From the NCBI GenBank assembly GCA_034190875.2, contig CM067348.1:10133052-10197051 (forward strand): DNA of 64,000 nucleotides, in the 5' to 3' direction. The notes beneath the pieces are model-generated. The model did no database searches and was not told the origin of the DNA. It saw nothing but the letters and a program-made list of their open reading frames with translations. Shown one piece after another: positions 23,666-39,460 of this stretch. The stretch comes from Urechis unicinctus. Taxonomy: Eukaryota > Annelida > Polychaeta > Xenopneusta > Urechidae. The translations under genes and the position numbers were made by a program. How positions within the stretch are numbered: the stretch's first letter is position 1; every line of letters begins with the position of its first letter.

Positions 23666-26270
23666 CTCACAGCACGGAGACGCCCACCACGACCAACCCT
23701 TATTCTAGTATATAATGCATCTAAAATTCCATCTGTATTGTTGTTTTGCTCATACATCTATCAATGTCACAATTCGTGTACCATAATCGACGGTCGATAT
23801 TATCACTTAAGCGGAGATGCATCATTCTGCAATTGGTTTAGTGTAGCTTTAAATTCAAAATAGTTTACTGTTCATATATATCATTTAAGATGTTCAAAAC
23901 AAATTCAAGATTTGTGCTAAAATACTTGATTTGTGACAAATATATGATAAAATGATTATTTCATTGCATTTAACCATTTTACCATGGAACATTATCTTGG
24001 TATATTTTTAAAAATTGCTTGTTTATCGTTTTACAAATGGTTTGCATATTGTAAACAAACATTACAGAAGTGTTTGACGAAATGTATACAAACGACCCTC
24101 CTCTAACAAAAAAACTATTTAAGACTTGCATTGGAGAGTTGATGCCGAAAAGAGTTCTCGCATAATGTCATGCATAATGTACTGGCCCTTTAACCAGGCA
24201 TACACGGCACCGAATGAGGATTATACGCACCAAAAAAGTTGTGCCATTGTTAACGTAATCGAGTGAGAGAGGTGCTATTTGGCTTGCCGCGAGAATATCG
24301 GTTAATTAGATAATGATTAAGATATAAATCCATATAAAACACATAAACTCACTTACCTTACGAAAGAAGTATTTGACCTGTCTTGGTAGTCTTTGCACTT
24401 GAAATGCATGTGAATACCCTGTGACAAATATATGATATAACATGATAAAACAATAAAATCGATCGTGTTATTCAAAGTCGAATGATGCTATGAAATATAA
24501 TACAAACCAGTTCAAAGCCACAGGATGGGCAATGTTTACGTTAATAGGTTAAAAATGTTCCAAAACATCTTACAAATCACTACTGAATTGTTCACGACAA
24601 GTTAAACGTAAGTATAACGACAAACTATGCTTTTGTCCTCTATTTGCGAACACATTAAGAGCGCCAATTGGAGGAGCTTACCAACAGCACTGTAGTGATC
24701 GTTATGACGAGTTGGTAGAATGGCTGTCAGAAAACGGGAACTATTTCACCTTGTATAACTACTAAATACTGTCTGACAAGTATGGATGTCAGTGGTGATT
24801 GTTAGAATGCCATTAAAAGATATGGAATAATTATCATGTAAACTTGCTTTGAATAAAGAGCATCCATTATGCTCATGACGCTCTATTTCTAAGCAGCACT
24901 ACACTGTGCTTAAATGGGCTGTTCAGTCCCATATTGGGCACTCAGGGATCATTTTGTTAACACTTTGCTACCCTTAACGCAGACATAAATACTGCCATCG
25001 TTTCATTTGTGCAGTAAATGTTACCTGATTGACAATCATGATGATAAATTTTCAACATTAGTATTGGACTTGAATTACTAGAGACGTGCAGTAGAAATCC
25101 GTTTTACTGGTTGTTTCGTTCCATTGATAATGCTGCCTTACTAAAGTCAAGAACCACACGATTGATAGCTGTAAAACAATTTCACCCTCTATAACTAGCA
25201 ATGGGTTGTTTAAACGAAATCCGGAAGTTATTTAATAAAGAACACTGATAAAAGACATGATAGATGTTGGAGCACTTTGAATAAGCAGACAAACATATTT
25301 CGCTTATATTGGTGCATCAAGCGTAAGTACGTACGTATCACAAGCTAACAATGATAGCATATCGATTGATACTTTCTTTGCTCTAACGCGCTATGAATTG
25401 AAACATATTGAAGCTCAAACTAACCAGTTGAGTTATTTTCTGACAAACCGACTCATTTTTCATGTGTCGATAAATGTAACAACAAAACATCAACCCAAGT
25501 CTGACAGATACAAATATTATGGATCGGAGATATTTGTTAAATGATTATAATTAACATTAAATTGAAAGAGTTGTCAGTAGCAGCAGCTGTTTGCACATAA
25601 GTACACACAGAAAACTAGTACAGTTTATAATAGTTGAGTGAGATTTTAAAACTGTGATTGGTTCATTGGGGGGCTCAACGTGAATTATAGTAGATTAGAT
25701 ATATGGTTCGTTTACGCTGAGAAAAGAAAACAGAACACGTAGCGTTGTAAACTTACCCATTGCCAGCAAGTTTGCGAAGCATGTTAACACTTCACTATAT
25801 TCATTACACTTACTGGTACATGGCCAAGGACCGATTCGTTGTCAGTGCTGTTTAAGATTTCAATTAAACCATCCTTGTCTCTTCTGCTTATGGGGTCACA
25901 TATTGTACTGAGTTAATCAAAATCTGGACTCAGTTACCAATTATATACATATAAAGAATCTGTGTATACGGTAAATACATTACAATGAGGTACTTTTCGA
26001 TTACTTTTTGTTTTGGTAAATATTACAGAGGGCACAACACCGCCTGTTACGATCCAGTTAGCAATAATTATTACAATCGTGGGAAGTGCCGCTTCCAGTA
26101 CTCGGGATTCTTCCAGAGGAGACGTGGGCCAAGTAGCAAGTGAACAGCTCTTGGTAACCTGTTCTTGTTTATATTTTTCACACATTGAAGAGTCTGGAGA
26201 GAAAACTCCCTCAGCCTGACAGGAGACGCAAACTTAAACTCTTCCAGTTATGTACAGTCCTGTACCTCAT
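23666..26270. other. spacer between chitin-binding copies A and B
   Basis: The first few hundred bases match the 3' flank of copy B (30,357-30,720), so they are 3' UTR or shared duplicated flank. The rest is AT-rich with no supported gene. A weak open stretch at about 26,028-26,219, after an acceptor, reads IQLAIIITIVGSAAS and might be a remnant membrane segment of copy B. Confidence 0.45.
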
Positions 26271-26274
26271 CTTG

Positions 26275-26600
26275 TATTTATGTACTGTCTAATGCCCTGC
26301 GGATGGATACTACCTTGTTGTTAAAGTAAGATGCAAATTTATTTGATAAATTCTGGGCACATTCTGCAGATGATCGTAGAGTGGGTTGGTTTGTAACCAG
26401 TCGGGCATTCAGGAGTCTCAATGTTTTTTCACTTCTTGTCCACTGGATCAGACTTTGCACAGTTTATCATATGAGCCACTGACTTTTGCTTGTCCATCTT
26501 AAGTGCAGACTTAATATATGTAAGACATGTATGGCCCTTAATCCTTATCGTCAATGCTTCAAATGACTTGTAACTGTGTTGACACAGATCAAATCAGAAA
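26275..26600 (-). mobile_element. LINE fragment (CR1/Jockey-like, pre-RT region)
   Basis: The minus strand reads SAECAQNLSNKFASYFNNKV and then VSIRRALD, the segment just before the RT domain of CR1/Jockey-type LINEs (usually ELA..F..FF..KI..IR). Upstream, in another frame, ALKMDKQKSVAHMINCAKSD fits the region before it. The RT domain itself is absent. Confidence 0.5.
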
Positions 26601-26750
26601 ATCTGTACAATGACACTGATCAAATCTTAATTATCATCCACACTTTGTAATACAAAACTTGTTTCCATTACCCAGCATATGATCGATATGATTACCGACT
26701 CAGTTGTCTATACTGTAAATAATGCGAACGGAAGTATTATTTAACCATGA

Positions 26751-27081
<331 letters not shown>

Positions 27082-28510
27082 CAAGAGGTATTCACAGCTA
27101 TCGCCAGGATTCTAGCCTCGCAGTGCCTCGTGCATGAAGTACTCCTTCTGAATATTAATTCGAGATCTGTGGTATTGCTAGAAATACAATGGCTGCTATT
27201 CCCGTCTGGATCCAAGAATAATTCACCATGAATTTTGCTGTACTTGCCTGTGCAGATAAAGAACAGGTCCTAGGCCAGTGGGCACAACACGTTGAATCCA
27301 CTTGGAAATCATGTCTATTTTTGGTGAAGTGGTGGATCCACGAACTTTCACGTGATATCCTCGTGGATTCAACGAGTATGTAATCACGAGGAATAGATGT
27401 GTCAAAAACACATGGAAAAGGCGGAGTATTTTAGGACCCATTTGTAAATAATTATTTATATATTCAGTTTATACCAGAAATATGGGCATATGTTAAGCTG
27501 ACAGCCCCAGCTAGGCATGTGCTAGATTTGACAAGATATAGTGGGTTTCACAACTTTTGGTGCTATCGATCGATGAGCTCTGGGGATGATGATAGTTTGT
27601 GGCTTTCAACTGCTTGGTTACTATCGTGACAGGGTTTCCTGGAATAATGAGATACTTTCCAGACGTAGGCGAGGCTCGAACCCTGACCTGCTGATCCGTG
27701 GTGGAGAATCCGCTTTCCTCGCTTCAGTTTTTGCATAATTACGATGAATATGGAAAAATACACGGTACACGGTATAAATTATTATTATTGAAGACGAGAT
27801 TTCATGCGTCATACTGAACTACAAAGATTTGATTTAGAGTAGTAAAGGAAATACGAAACTAATTGCAACTTTGTTCGTAACACTCGATTGGCGCGATTTG
27901 CTGCAGTTTTGGAAAGTTGAGAATTCATTTGCTATATTTTTGACAGTTTCTAAGTTTACAAGTGAGTCGTATTTAATTGTTATTCTTTTAATGAAAATAA
28001 GTTTACTCAAGTGGTAGTGCAAAAACTGCTTGCTGTATTTAATTTGTTCATTGTTTATAATTTTATGCTGATTGGTGCTTGAAACCTGTATTATCGCTCT
28101 CAGCAAAGTACCAGCCGTTGCAGCGGAATGACTATAGGCACGCCTCGTGCGTATTGGGAGGCTTGCACCTTAATAGACCACAACCATCGTATACACACAC
28201 CATCGTTCATCTATCCATCCATCTCACAGTCATCGGTCATCTGTCAATCCATTTCACACAGTCGTCATCTCTCATCTGTCACTCAGTCCCACAGTCATGG
28301 CTCATTTGTCACTCATTCTGGGAGTCGTCGGTTGAGCAATGATGGTTTTCCTTTAACATAAGTGCACTTTTGTGAATATTTTACTCTTTAAATATTTACT
28401 TTATTTTAATGCTGCTACTGAGAAAGGAAAAATGTATCTTTTTGGTATTATTTACAAGTTTGTAGTCAGCAGCATACTTATTGAACACTGCATAATTTGT
28501 GTGTGCACAG

Positions 28511-29534
28511 TTTTTCAGAAGCGCTGCCTACATCTCCTCAAATCAAGGATATACTGAACAGGCAGGAGAGGAAACAGCTGGCCGGTAGTGGCAAACAGCT
28601 TCCTGAAGCTGTGCAGATGAACAGCACTGATGAACTTCAACATTTCAACGAGCAGTTGATGGGCAACCAGAGAAAGAATTTGTGGGTATGTAAAATTGCA
28701 GTTTTGTTAAGGAATAGTGGGTGTCAGATCTAATAAGCAGCAATGAAATATTTTCCACAAAATGTCTCCATATTATCATATACTGTATTGTCTGGAATGA
28801 CTGTTACACCCAATTCAACTAACATGCTTTTGAATTATTCCTTGTGATTTTGTGGTCATTACTTTGCTATTACGACTTGTTTATTTTTTACATAAATAAT
28901 CATTTATATATGTAAAAGAATTCTCTGAACCAACAATTTAAATTAGCCAGTTAATTCAAACACAATGGGTAAATGTCACATTTTTGTGCCAGTTTCAGAA
29001 GTGTATGAAAATTGGTGGTAGCAGTGTCCGGGATATGGTGAACAATTTGACAAGCAGGTGAGATTCTCTCTCACTCTGTAGATGTATATGATGTGTACAT
29101 CCATGATCCAAACAACTTTCACATATGCATTTTGTCCGCATTGGCAATGTTTAAGCCATTTTCATGCACCAATTGTATCCATTCAGACATATTGCTTGCA
29201 GATTTATCACAAATTCCCTTCAGTGCAAGCTTAACATGAAAGGGTCAAGAGATGACAAAGCCAGCTTTGAGAAAATGGTACCCTGCAAACTAATTGTTGT
29301 TAGGTTCACCATTGGCTAATTACTTGGAAATCCATGATAGTATTTGGATTTAATAATACACAATAAGGAATGAAAGTCAGTTGTACGATGTATGAAATTA
29401 GATTGTCCTCTTTGTACTGTGCAGAAAGTGTAGCAAAGAGTCATGGGTTCACCGAGGCTGCTGTTAATGTCTTACTAGCCAACCGACTAAGGAATGCACC
29501 CAAGAGAAAAAGTTTAAATATTGCCTATTGGTAA
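28511..29534 (+). pseudogene. DUF4806-domain gene inside the transposon, 5' incomplete
   Basis: Four plus-strand exons: about 28,511-28,685, 28,993-29,057, 29,202-29,277 (perhaps extending to about 29,300) and 29,425-29,534. They read LPEAVQMNSTDELQHFNEQL, FQKCMKIGGSSVRDMVNNLT, FITNSLQCKLNMKGSRDD and SHGFTEAAVNVLLANRLRNA then PKRKS. Together these follow the DUF4806 pattern (GGSS.RD.VN, LQ.K.NMKG, a closing helix and N/LAP.R). The function of the domain is unknown; it is multi-copy in many invertebrates. The first three joins are in phase. The last is not, unless a weaker donor is used, so the gene may be decayed. No start codon is identified. Confidence 0.7.
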
Positions 29535-29611
29535 TTTTTGTTGATATACTCACACATTTAGATTATTAATAGATTTGTCTAGATCATTTACTTAAAGGGC
29601 TACTGACATGC

Positions 29612-29869
29612 ATCTAATTTTGAAGATGATTTTGTGACATTTTGACACTAGTATAACTGAAATGTCATAACTGGTTGCCGAGATATTACCGATCGAACTC
29701 GCAGACTGTCCTGTATGACGTCATCGAACTCATTCACTCACTTTCGTTTAGTGGTTTACTGATGAAAGCCATTTACCTAGACGAATTTGTCTGCTTTGCG
29801 TCAATTAGGTGACGTCACACAGAAAAATCTGCGAGTTCTGTCACTTAAAAATTATCGTCAAAATTAGAT
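29612..29869. repeat. fold-back (MITE-like) inverted repeat
   Basis: The outer arms ATCTAATTTTGA.GAT and ATC.TCAAAATTAGAT and the inner arms GAACTCGCAGA and TCTGCGAGTTC, each with a nearby GACGTCA, are reverse complements. The whole 258 bp could fold on itself. It lies in the 3' part of the DUF4806-bearing transposon. Confidence 0.65.
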
Positions 29870-30720
29870 AACAACAATTTTATTAGGTTGAAAGTAATTC
29901 AGGTTTTATCTGTGTAGATTCATGATGCTCATGCATGTAGTAACTTGTTTAATGTGTTTATTAACAAACCTGCCTTTTCCCACTAATTCTTTGCCTTTGT
30001 ATGTTGACATTTACTCGTAATGTTTAAAAAAGATGTTTAATATCGTTATTTGTGATCATGTAGCACTAATAGTAAGATATTTCTGAGAAATAAATGTACT
30101 TGGTTCAATGATCTTGTCAAATCTATTAAAAAACAAAATGATTGTATTGTAGCATCATTAAGTTGACTAAAGAGAAGGTAAAAACCACCTGAATACAGAA
30201 ATTTTGTATCGTTGAATTTAGGTGGAAGGGCACACGTCTTTTCCACGCGTCTATATCCACGTGTTTTCGATTTACCTTTTACGCCAAGTTTCCACGTGTA
30301 CTTCAACAGTTTTTCCACGTATTTTCCATGTGGGTTCCACGTGTTGTGCCCACTGGGAGAATACATTGTATCCAGACATTGTATCCATCCGCAATCGATG
30401 TCACCTTCTAACTTCAGTAATATAGCACTGATAAGCCCACCATAACAAACCTGCACGTAAATATATAATACATAGACAATTACACAAGGATTGTTGTTAT
30501 GCTCAGCTACTATCAATATTGCAACCCACCTTCCATATTCTCAGTATCACTAACGCCGGAATATGTCGTTCTGTGATTGGTTTAATGCAAGTATTCATTG
30601 AAACAAAATTCTAGACAAACTTAGATTCAAGACAATTCATCATGCATATATTCACGCTCAAACGAACGTTAAATTGTGCTAGAATAATTGGTTTGTTACA
30701 TAAATGTGATAAAATATGAT

Positions 30721-30950
30721 GACGTTAGCCGTTTAATCGTTGCGCATGGTCTTCTGCATACAATAAACATAAAATTATAAATAATTGTAGAAAATAGTAA
30801 CGCAATATCAATGACTGAAATACCAACATGACCTGAGTTTTTTAAATCATTCCTAAACTTCTTAGTTACTTCCTTTTTAGTCTGATGGAGCCAATATGTG
30901 TGTTCTTCCGTTGAAGCAGCTTCAATCTACACACATATTAATCACGAAGC
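30721..30950. other. spacer between copies B and C
   Basis: Probably shared 3' flank; copies B (+) and C (-) face each other here. Nothing else seen. Confidence 0.4.
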
Positions 30951-32041
30951 CTAATCTATACCTTGACTGTTAGTAGGCGCTGTCTCAGGCTGTGTGCAGT
31001 CGAATACATCTTCCTTGTGGGCGCACGTTGGGTCAGGAGTGTCCATTATTAAATGTAACCCTGTATTGCATCTTTGCTCTATTCTTGTTGCAGAGGAGGT
31101 ACCATCTTGGAAACATCTATGGTATTTGCCACAATCATACGGGTCTCTGTAGAACGTTTTCTTTGTGAATTCACATGATTGTGACTCTGGATGAAAGGTA
31201 TAATGTTCTGGACAGTAACCATCTCCCCTCTGACTGTCCTGCTGGCAACAAAACTCGAATTTGCTGCAGGATCGAGGGTCTTCCAAAAAGCTATTTCCTG
31301 AATTGGACTGACATCGACTGTCACCTGAGCAATAAGTAAATTTCGTTATTTAAGTAAACAAATTGATGCACCAGTTACAAAAAACTGGCTTGTGTTTATT
31401 TTCACTGGTGCTATTTACCACACAGGGGATGATATATGAGGCCACAGGTTATTAAGATTATATCAGTTTGTTCAGCGATTTGTCAGAAACATACACTTGT
31501 ACCTTGAGCATCGTGAAGTCTGTATAAAGTATTGTTGCCTCCACAGGCTTCATTGATATCGAGTTTCACAGAGTAAGGCAATACTGTCGGATTCCCAGTT
31601 GCTTGTAAAGCATTCTCATCTGAGGTAATAGCTAAGGGCACAGCTATAGCTGAAATCATATCGACCCTACCTTAACGTCCATACATACACTAACAAGGTA
31701 ATGGATATAGACAGATCAGATGCCATTAGTCTAGCTGCAAGAATGTTGGTTATTTGGGTGAATGTGATCGAAATTCGATTTCACCAGAATGATCGCAAAC
31801 ATAACATTAGTACTATCAAGCGAATAAATAAGTATTTTATGATTGTCCGCCAAAACGCTTACATGCAACCACGATGAACAAAAGAGCAACAGTGGCAATC
31901 ATGATGACATTCTTATGATTTTTGCAATACTGTGGAACTCCGCAGCAATTCATGTCCTGCATTTAAAAGGAAACATGATAATAAGCACAAGTTAAAGATA
32001 TATACATATGGTATTACGCATGCGCTTACATGGTTAGACAT
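30951..32041 (-). CDS. membrane-anchored chitin-binding (CBM14) protein, copy C (complete, 208 aa)
   Basis: Four minus-strand exons: 32,041-32,030, 31,956-31,863, 31,649-31,503 and 31,324-30,951. All are GT-AG with consistent phases (0, 1, 1), giving 627 nt. The first coding exon holds only MSNH and then a GTAAGC donor. Residues 1-20 are a Cys-rich cytoplasmic stub (MNCCGVPQYC), residues about 21-34 a hydrophobic anchor (VIMIATVALLFIVV), then a linker. Two CBM14 modules follow: one includes SCSKFEFCC, YCPEHYTF and SQSC; the second has the family core DPYDCGKYHRC and ends VFDC. CBM14 modules bind chitin through disulphide-linked loops, so a role at a chitinous surface or matrix is likely. No frameshift is present, unlike copies A and B. 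Additional upstream exons are possible (see 36.8-39.1 kb). Confidence 0.8.
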
Positions 32042-32274
32042 CTTTACGATCATAAGAACCAGTTAGTCACGGATGTAGATACGAAGTTCGGCAAACTTTA
32101 GTGGCATCATGTAAAACTCCAAATGTAGTGGATAACAGAGTGCCTTTATTCAACGATAGTACATCTTAACACATCATACTATTGCGACATAAAGAGGGGA
32201 TAAAACATGATGATGCGTAATAATAATCTGACGTAAATGGAAAGGACGACGGGGAATACATAGTTTTGAGAGAG

Positions 32275-32314
32275 ATATATATATATATATCTATATATAT
32301 ATAGAGATAGATAG

Positions 32315-32345
<31 letters not shown>

Positions 32346-32401
32346 GATATATATATATATATATATAGATATCTATATATATATATATAGATAGGTATAT
32401 A

Positions 32402-32497
<96 letters not shown>
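32275..32497. repeat. TA/GA microsatellite
   Basis: Mixed TA and GATA repeats turning into pure (TA)n from about 32,404. Confidence 0.95.
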
Positions 32498-32499
32498 TG

Positions 32500-33365
<866 letters not shown>

Positions 33366-33637
33366 AACACACATATTTTTGTTAATGATTGATTTCGTGC
33401 AGGTGTTGCAGTCAATATGATGACATTGCAGTTTTGCCGCCTTGGAGCCCAGTGGGTAAGGCGATGATGGCAGTATTTTGTATTGATGTCTAATTTATAA
33501 TGATGAGGTATATCGATTTCCCAGGCGCCCCGGTCGGATTTATCATTAGTTATGAATATATAATTGCGTGCAGAGCGTGCAAAGTTAACGCTGCTGAATA
33601 ATGGCTTGCATTTCCGGTGACGGTCCTTCTTCTTTTG

Positions 33638-34150
33638 TTAAGCGATGGATAAGCCTATTTTCCTTAGTTTGGCGATGGCTGTTGCTGTAGCGACGATAGC
33701 TTCTTCATGCGTGTTGCTGATTATCAGGAAATGGTCCAGGTACCCAACAACAGTAATGTCATGCTTGGCTAAAATACGCTGGGATGATCTGGAGAGTCTA
33801 TGGAATACTTCTACCGATAGGTGCACACCAACAGGGAGTCGAGTGTTATACATAAAGGCAGGGCGTTCATTATCACTGAAGTGCCATTTCAGGCCAATGT
33901 ATTGACAATGACGCGGGTTGATGCAATAAGTGCGATAGGCACTCTTGTGGTCGAGTTTGATGAGATAACATCCAATTGAGCGAGATGACATCATTGACTG
34001 TCTGATATTTGTGGATTGTGTTATTGGCGATGCTAAATCCATGTTTGATGCCATCCAGGAGGACGTTGCAGTCTGGATCATGTCTTAGCTCATGATTCCA
34101 ACTTTCAATGTTGAGGGATAGGACGGTATGTGGTGGTAGAGGCAGCAACT
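33638..34150 (-). pseudogene. DIRS-like retrotransposon reverse transcriptase fragment
   Basis: The minus strand begins with NIESWNHELRHDPDCNVLL and DGIKHGFSI, then changes frame near 34,000 and continues LIKLDHKSAYRTYCI, GLKWHF, TRLPVGVHLSVEVFHRL and VVGYLDHFLII. The order fits the RT fingers and palm of DIRS/Ngaro-type elements. The catalytic YLDD box reads YLDH, and thumb, RNase H, methylase and tyrosine recombinase are absent, so it is a dead fragment. Confidence 0.72.
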
Positions 34151-34805
34151 AATTCCTTTGCTGTGATTGGTTGATTTAGTTGCGTGAAACCATTGCCCTA
34201 ATTAGGTGATTAAGTGGCGCGCAACTAATTCATGTGCTGTAATTCGCTGATTAAGTTGCGCGGAACTACACATTTAATTACGCGAAACTGTTGAATGTTA
34301 TGTCCGCGACGGCCAACCATATTCGAGACAAAGGCATCCTAGTGAATTCATTCAACGAGCGCGTCCCCCGAGTGACAGTGATATGTACATGAGTCGAACG
34401 CGCTCTTTGAATAAATTGACTTAGGTCTATATGGACAAACGCAGTCGAGACAGTCGGATCGTGGTAGCCTCTTGTAAAATCGGAGCGAGTAAGTACAACT
34501 GCCTTATATGGCGAATAAATGGGTCAGGTAGTTTCCCGCACCCTGGCATAAGCGCCACACGGGGAGTGGGTGGGTTTGCCTTGCAAGCTTCTTTAGTCTA
34601 CCTGGTCTATTGCTGCACATGCTTCAGGAAGACAAGCGTTCTTATCGCTCGTGCGCGCGAACATCGTGCTCCCAGTCAAAAGATGCAAAAGTAGGACGTG
34701 AAGCGGCGGGATGGGAGGGGTAAAATGGAGGGTTTCTACATCGGAAATGTGATCTTTGGCCTAATACGAGAGATTGCCGTTCGTGATTGATACTTTTACA
34801 TTGAA
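34151..34805. repeat. duplicated segment, copy 1
   Basis: Aligns with 35,840-36,510 in the same orientation over about 650 bp with clear point and indel differences. It contains an inverted pair CAACGAGCGCGT / ACGCGCTCTTTG and is followed by a (CA)n(TA)n tract. Confidence 0.85.
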
Positions 34806-34817
34806 AGTATACAAACA

Positions 34818-35037
<220 letters not shown>

Positions 35038-35839
35038 CTGCCAAGGAACTACTCAAAGTGTGATTGCCACGCAGCCACTCTCTCCCTATTATTCTCTTGA
35101 GCTTGGATGATTGAGCTGATTTAAAATGGGACATGGGATTGTATATATATTGAAGGAGCGTCCAGGTTTCGGGAGCTTACCCCCAGGATCCGAAGCGGGT
35201 GGACGCGGCTACAATATATACAGCATAAGACCTGTTATAACGCGGTGTTGGTATCGTAGTCAATAAAAAATATCTCGTACGCAGTAAAGTCTTGATATGT
35301 CTGAGTATACTGCTCAGGCTACTACAGAAGAAATTCCCGGACGAATAGTAAACAAGAAATACCCTCACAACAAATGCCACGGCAAAAATGTGTTAAGGAG
35401 CCAGTTTGGAACGTTATCAGCGATGACGTCACACTTTGTAGCCCTATTAGTTTTAGCCACTGCTTGACCAACCAAGCGAACGTTCAGTATCTATCTGCAA
35501 GGGAATGCGGGATTACCTGAAATTCGCCCAGTCCAACACTACGTAATATATGTAATATTCCCAGATATACGATATAGTGCACATAATAAACTTATGTTCA
35601 CTACCCATGTTATATTAAACTCCAATATACGCACACTATATTTAATTGCTGAGACACTAGTCATGGCCTTTCCGATCAGATAATCAGTCGTATGTATAGT
35701 TCATCTGACATACCGACTAGGATAACGACAACAAATGAGGAACATTTGGGCGCAGATAGGATTGTTATCTTTTTCTACTGCAAAATTAATGCATGTATAG
35801 TATATAGTTTGGCGATTAGTTGATTTAGTTGCGCGAAAC
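35038..35839. other. spacer between the duplicated segments
   Basis: No gene or repeat supported in this stretch. Confidence 0.45.
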
Positions 35840-36510
35840 TAATTCCTGTGTTGTGATTGGTTGATTGAGTAGTATGAAACTAATTCCTATGCTTTAATTT
35901 GCTGATTTACTGGCGCGCAATAAATTCATGTGCTGTAATTGGCTGATTTAGTTGCGCGCAACTGCACATGTAATTGCGCGACACAGTTGAATGTTATGTC
36001 CGCGACGGCCAACCATATTCGAACCACAGGAACCCAAGTGAATTCATTCAACGAGCGCGTTCCCCGAGTGACAGTGACATGTACATAAGTCGAACGCGCT
36101 CGTTGAATAAATTGATTTAGGTGCATGTGGTCGGTGACAAACGCGGTCGAAACAGTCGGGTCGAGGCAGCTTCTTGTAAAATCAGAGCTAGTAAGTACAA
36201 CTGCCTTATATGGCGAATGAATGGGGTTAGGTAGTTCCTCGCATCCTGGAATAAGCGCCACACTGGGAGTGGTTGGGTTTGCCTTGCAAGCCTCTTTAGT
36301 CTACCTGGTCTATTGCTACACATGCTTCAGGAAGACGCACGTTCTTATCGCTTGGGCGCGTGTTCAATGGGCTGTCAGCCAAAAACTGCAAAAGTGGGAC
36401 GTGAAGCGGCGGAATGGGAAGGGTTAAATAAAGGGTTTCTGCATCGAAAAAGGTGGTCTTTGGCCATATGCGAGAGGTGGCCGTTCTTAAGCGATACTTT
36501 GACATAGTAA
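35840..36510. repeat. duplicated segment, copy 2, with CpG-rich hairpin
   Basis: Partner of 34,151-34,805. Within it, ATTCAACGAGCGCGTTC at about 36,045 and GAACGCGCTCGTTGAAT at about 36,093 are perfect 17-bp reverse complements with a ~30-nt loop. Copy 1 retains the same hairpin with mismatches. A GA/TA tract follows. Confidence 0.85.
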
Positions 36511-36552
36511 GTCCTTATGAACCAGCAAAAGTGTCCCGTTACGCGGGGTGGC

Positions 36553-36554
36553 AT

Positions 36555-36598
<44 letters not shown>

Positions 36599-36774
36599 TA
36601 GATATATATAGAGATAGAGAGAGAGATAGATAGAGATATAGAGATATAGAGATAGAGAGATATATAGAAGATACTATATATAGATATAGATCTATATCTA
36701 CAGAGAGATATATATAATAGAGATATAGATAGAGATATATATATATATATCTATATATATATCTATATTATATA

Positions 36775-36812
<38 letters not shown>

Positions 36813-36835
36813 TATATATATATATATATATATTT
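36553..36835. repeat. GA/TA low-complexity tract
   Basis: (GA)n and (TA)n with GATA interruptions. Confidence 0.95.
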
Positions 36836-36873
36836 ATGACTATGTTCTACTGCACCACAGAGTCAGGACTCAC

Positions 36874-39093
<2,220 letters not shown>

Positions 39094-39244
39094 CTACACA
39101 CACAAAAATTGAAATTTGCATTGATTATAAGGGAATATAATGCGAAGGTGTGATCCACGATAATAGGGGTTATATGAAGGTCTATTTCCACTATACTTTG
39201 AAAGTAAGTTACGTATAAGATCGTACACGTATTGCATACATAAC

Positions 39245-39460
39245 CAGTGAACATATCAATATTCTATTATTGTCTTTGTCTTTGGTTCCGGCGATAAGAG
39301 CGATTGTGTGATGAAATAGTTATAACGTCCGCTACAATGACAGAACTTTTAGCACCACCGATGAATATCTGCTTGATGTATCGGAACTGTGTTGAAACAC
39401 GCGATCCAATAGAGCATTTACAATCCTTGGGTCAGGGTAGTCTGACATAACTCTCCTCCA
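39245..39460. repeat. dispersed repeat, copy 2 (partner at 19.35 kb)
   Basis: Same orientation as 19,347-19,560, sharing CAGTGAACATATCAATATT and TTGTCTTTGTCTTTGGT at the left and CATAACTCTC at the right. Confidence 0.65.

Larger units (their letters stand above)
27275..30356. mobile_element. 3.1-kb inverted-repeat transposon carrying a DUF4806 gene
   Basis: Ends are CCAGTGGGCACAACACGTTG at the left and its inverted match ending CACGTGTTGTGCCCACTGG at the right. Similarity extends about 35 bp inward through GAATCCACTTGGAAA / GAACCCACATGGAAA. The insertion point is fixed by copy A, whose sequence runs straight across it. The target duplication is at most 2-3 bp (AG on each side is the best reading). 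The superfamily is not settled. It contains the DUF4806 exons and an internal fold-back, but no transposase that I can recognise. Confidence 0.75.
27120..30720 (+). pseudogene. chitin-binding protein copy B, decayed and split by a transposon
   Basis: The left part, about 27,120-27,274, aligns with the end of copy A exon 3 (CGAGATCTG...TATTGCTAGAAAT against CGAGATCCG...TGCCAGAAATT; TGTGCAGATAAAGAACAGGTCC against TGTAGGTAAAGACCAGGTCC). The right part, from 30,357, resumes with AATACATTGTATC and CCATCCGCAATCGATGTCAC, then the stop, and matches the copy A 3' flank to about 30,720. The 3,082 bp in between is an inserted element. Frames are lost and the 5' exons are not identified. It lies in the same orientation as copy A, so A and B are tandem duplicates. 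Confidence 0.75.

Noticed and set aside
27640-27712. Possible second tRNA-derived sequence on the minus strand (GGTTCGAGCC B-box-like).
   Set aside because: No A box or acceptor-stem pairing could be found at the right distance.
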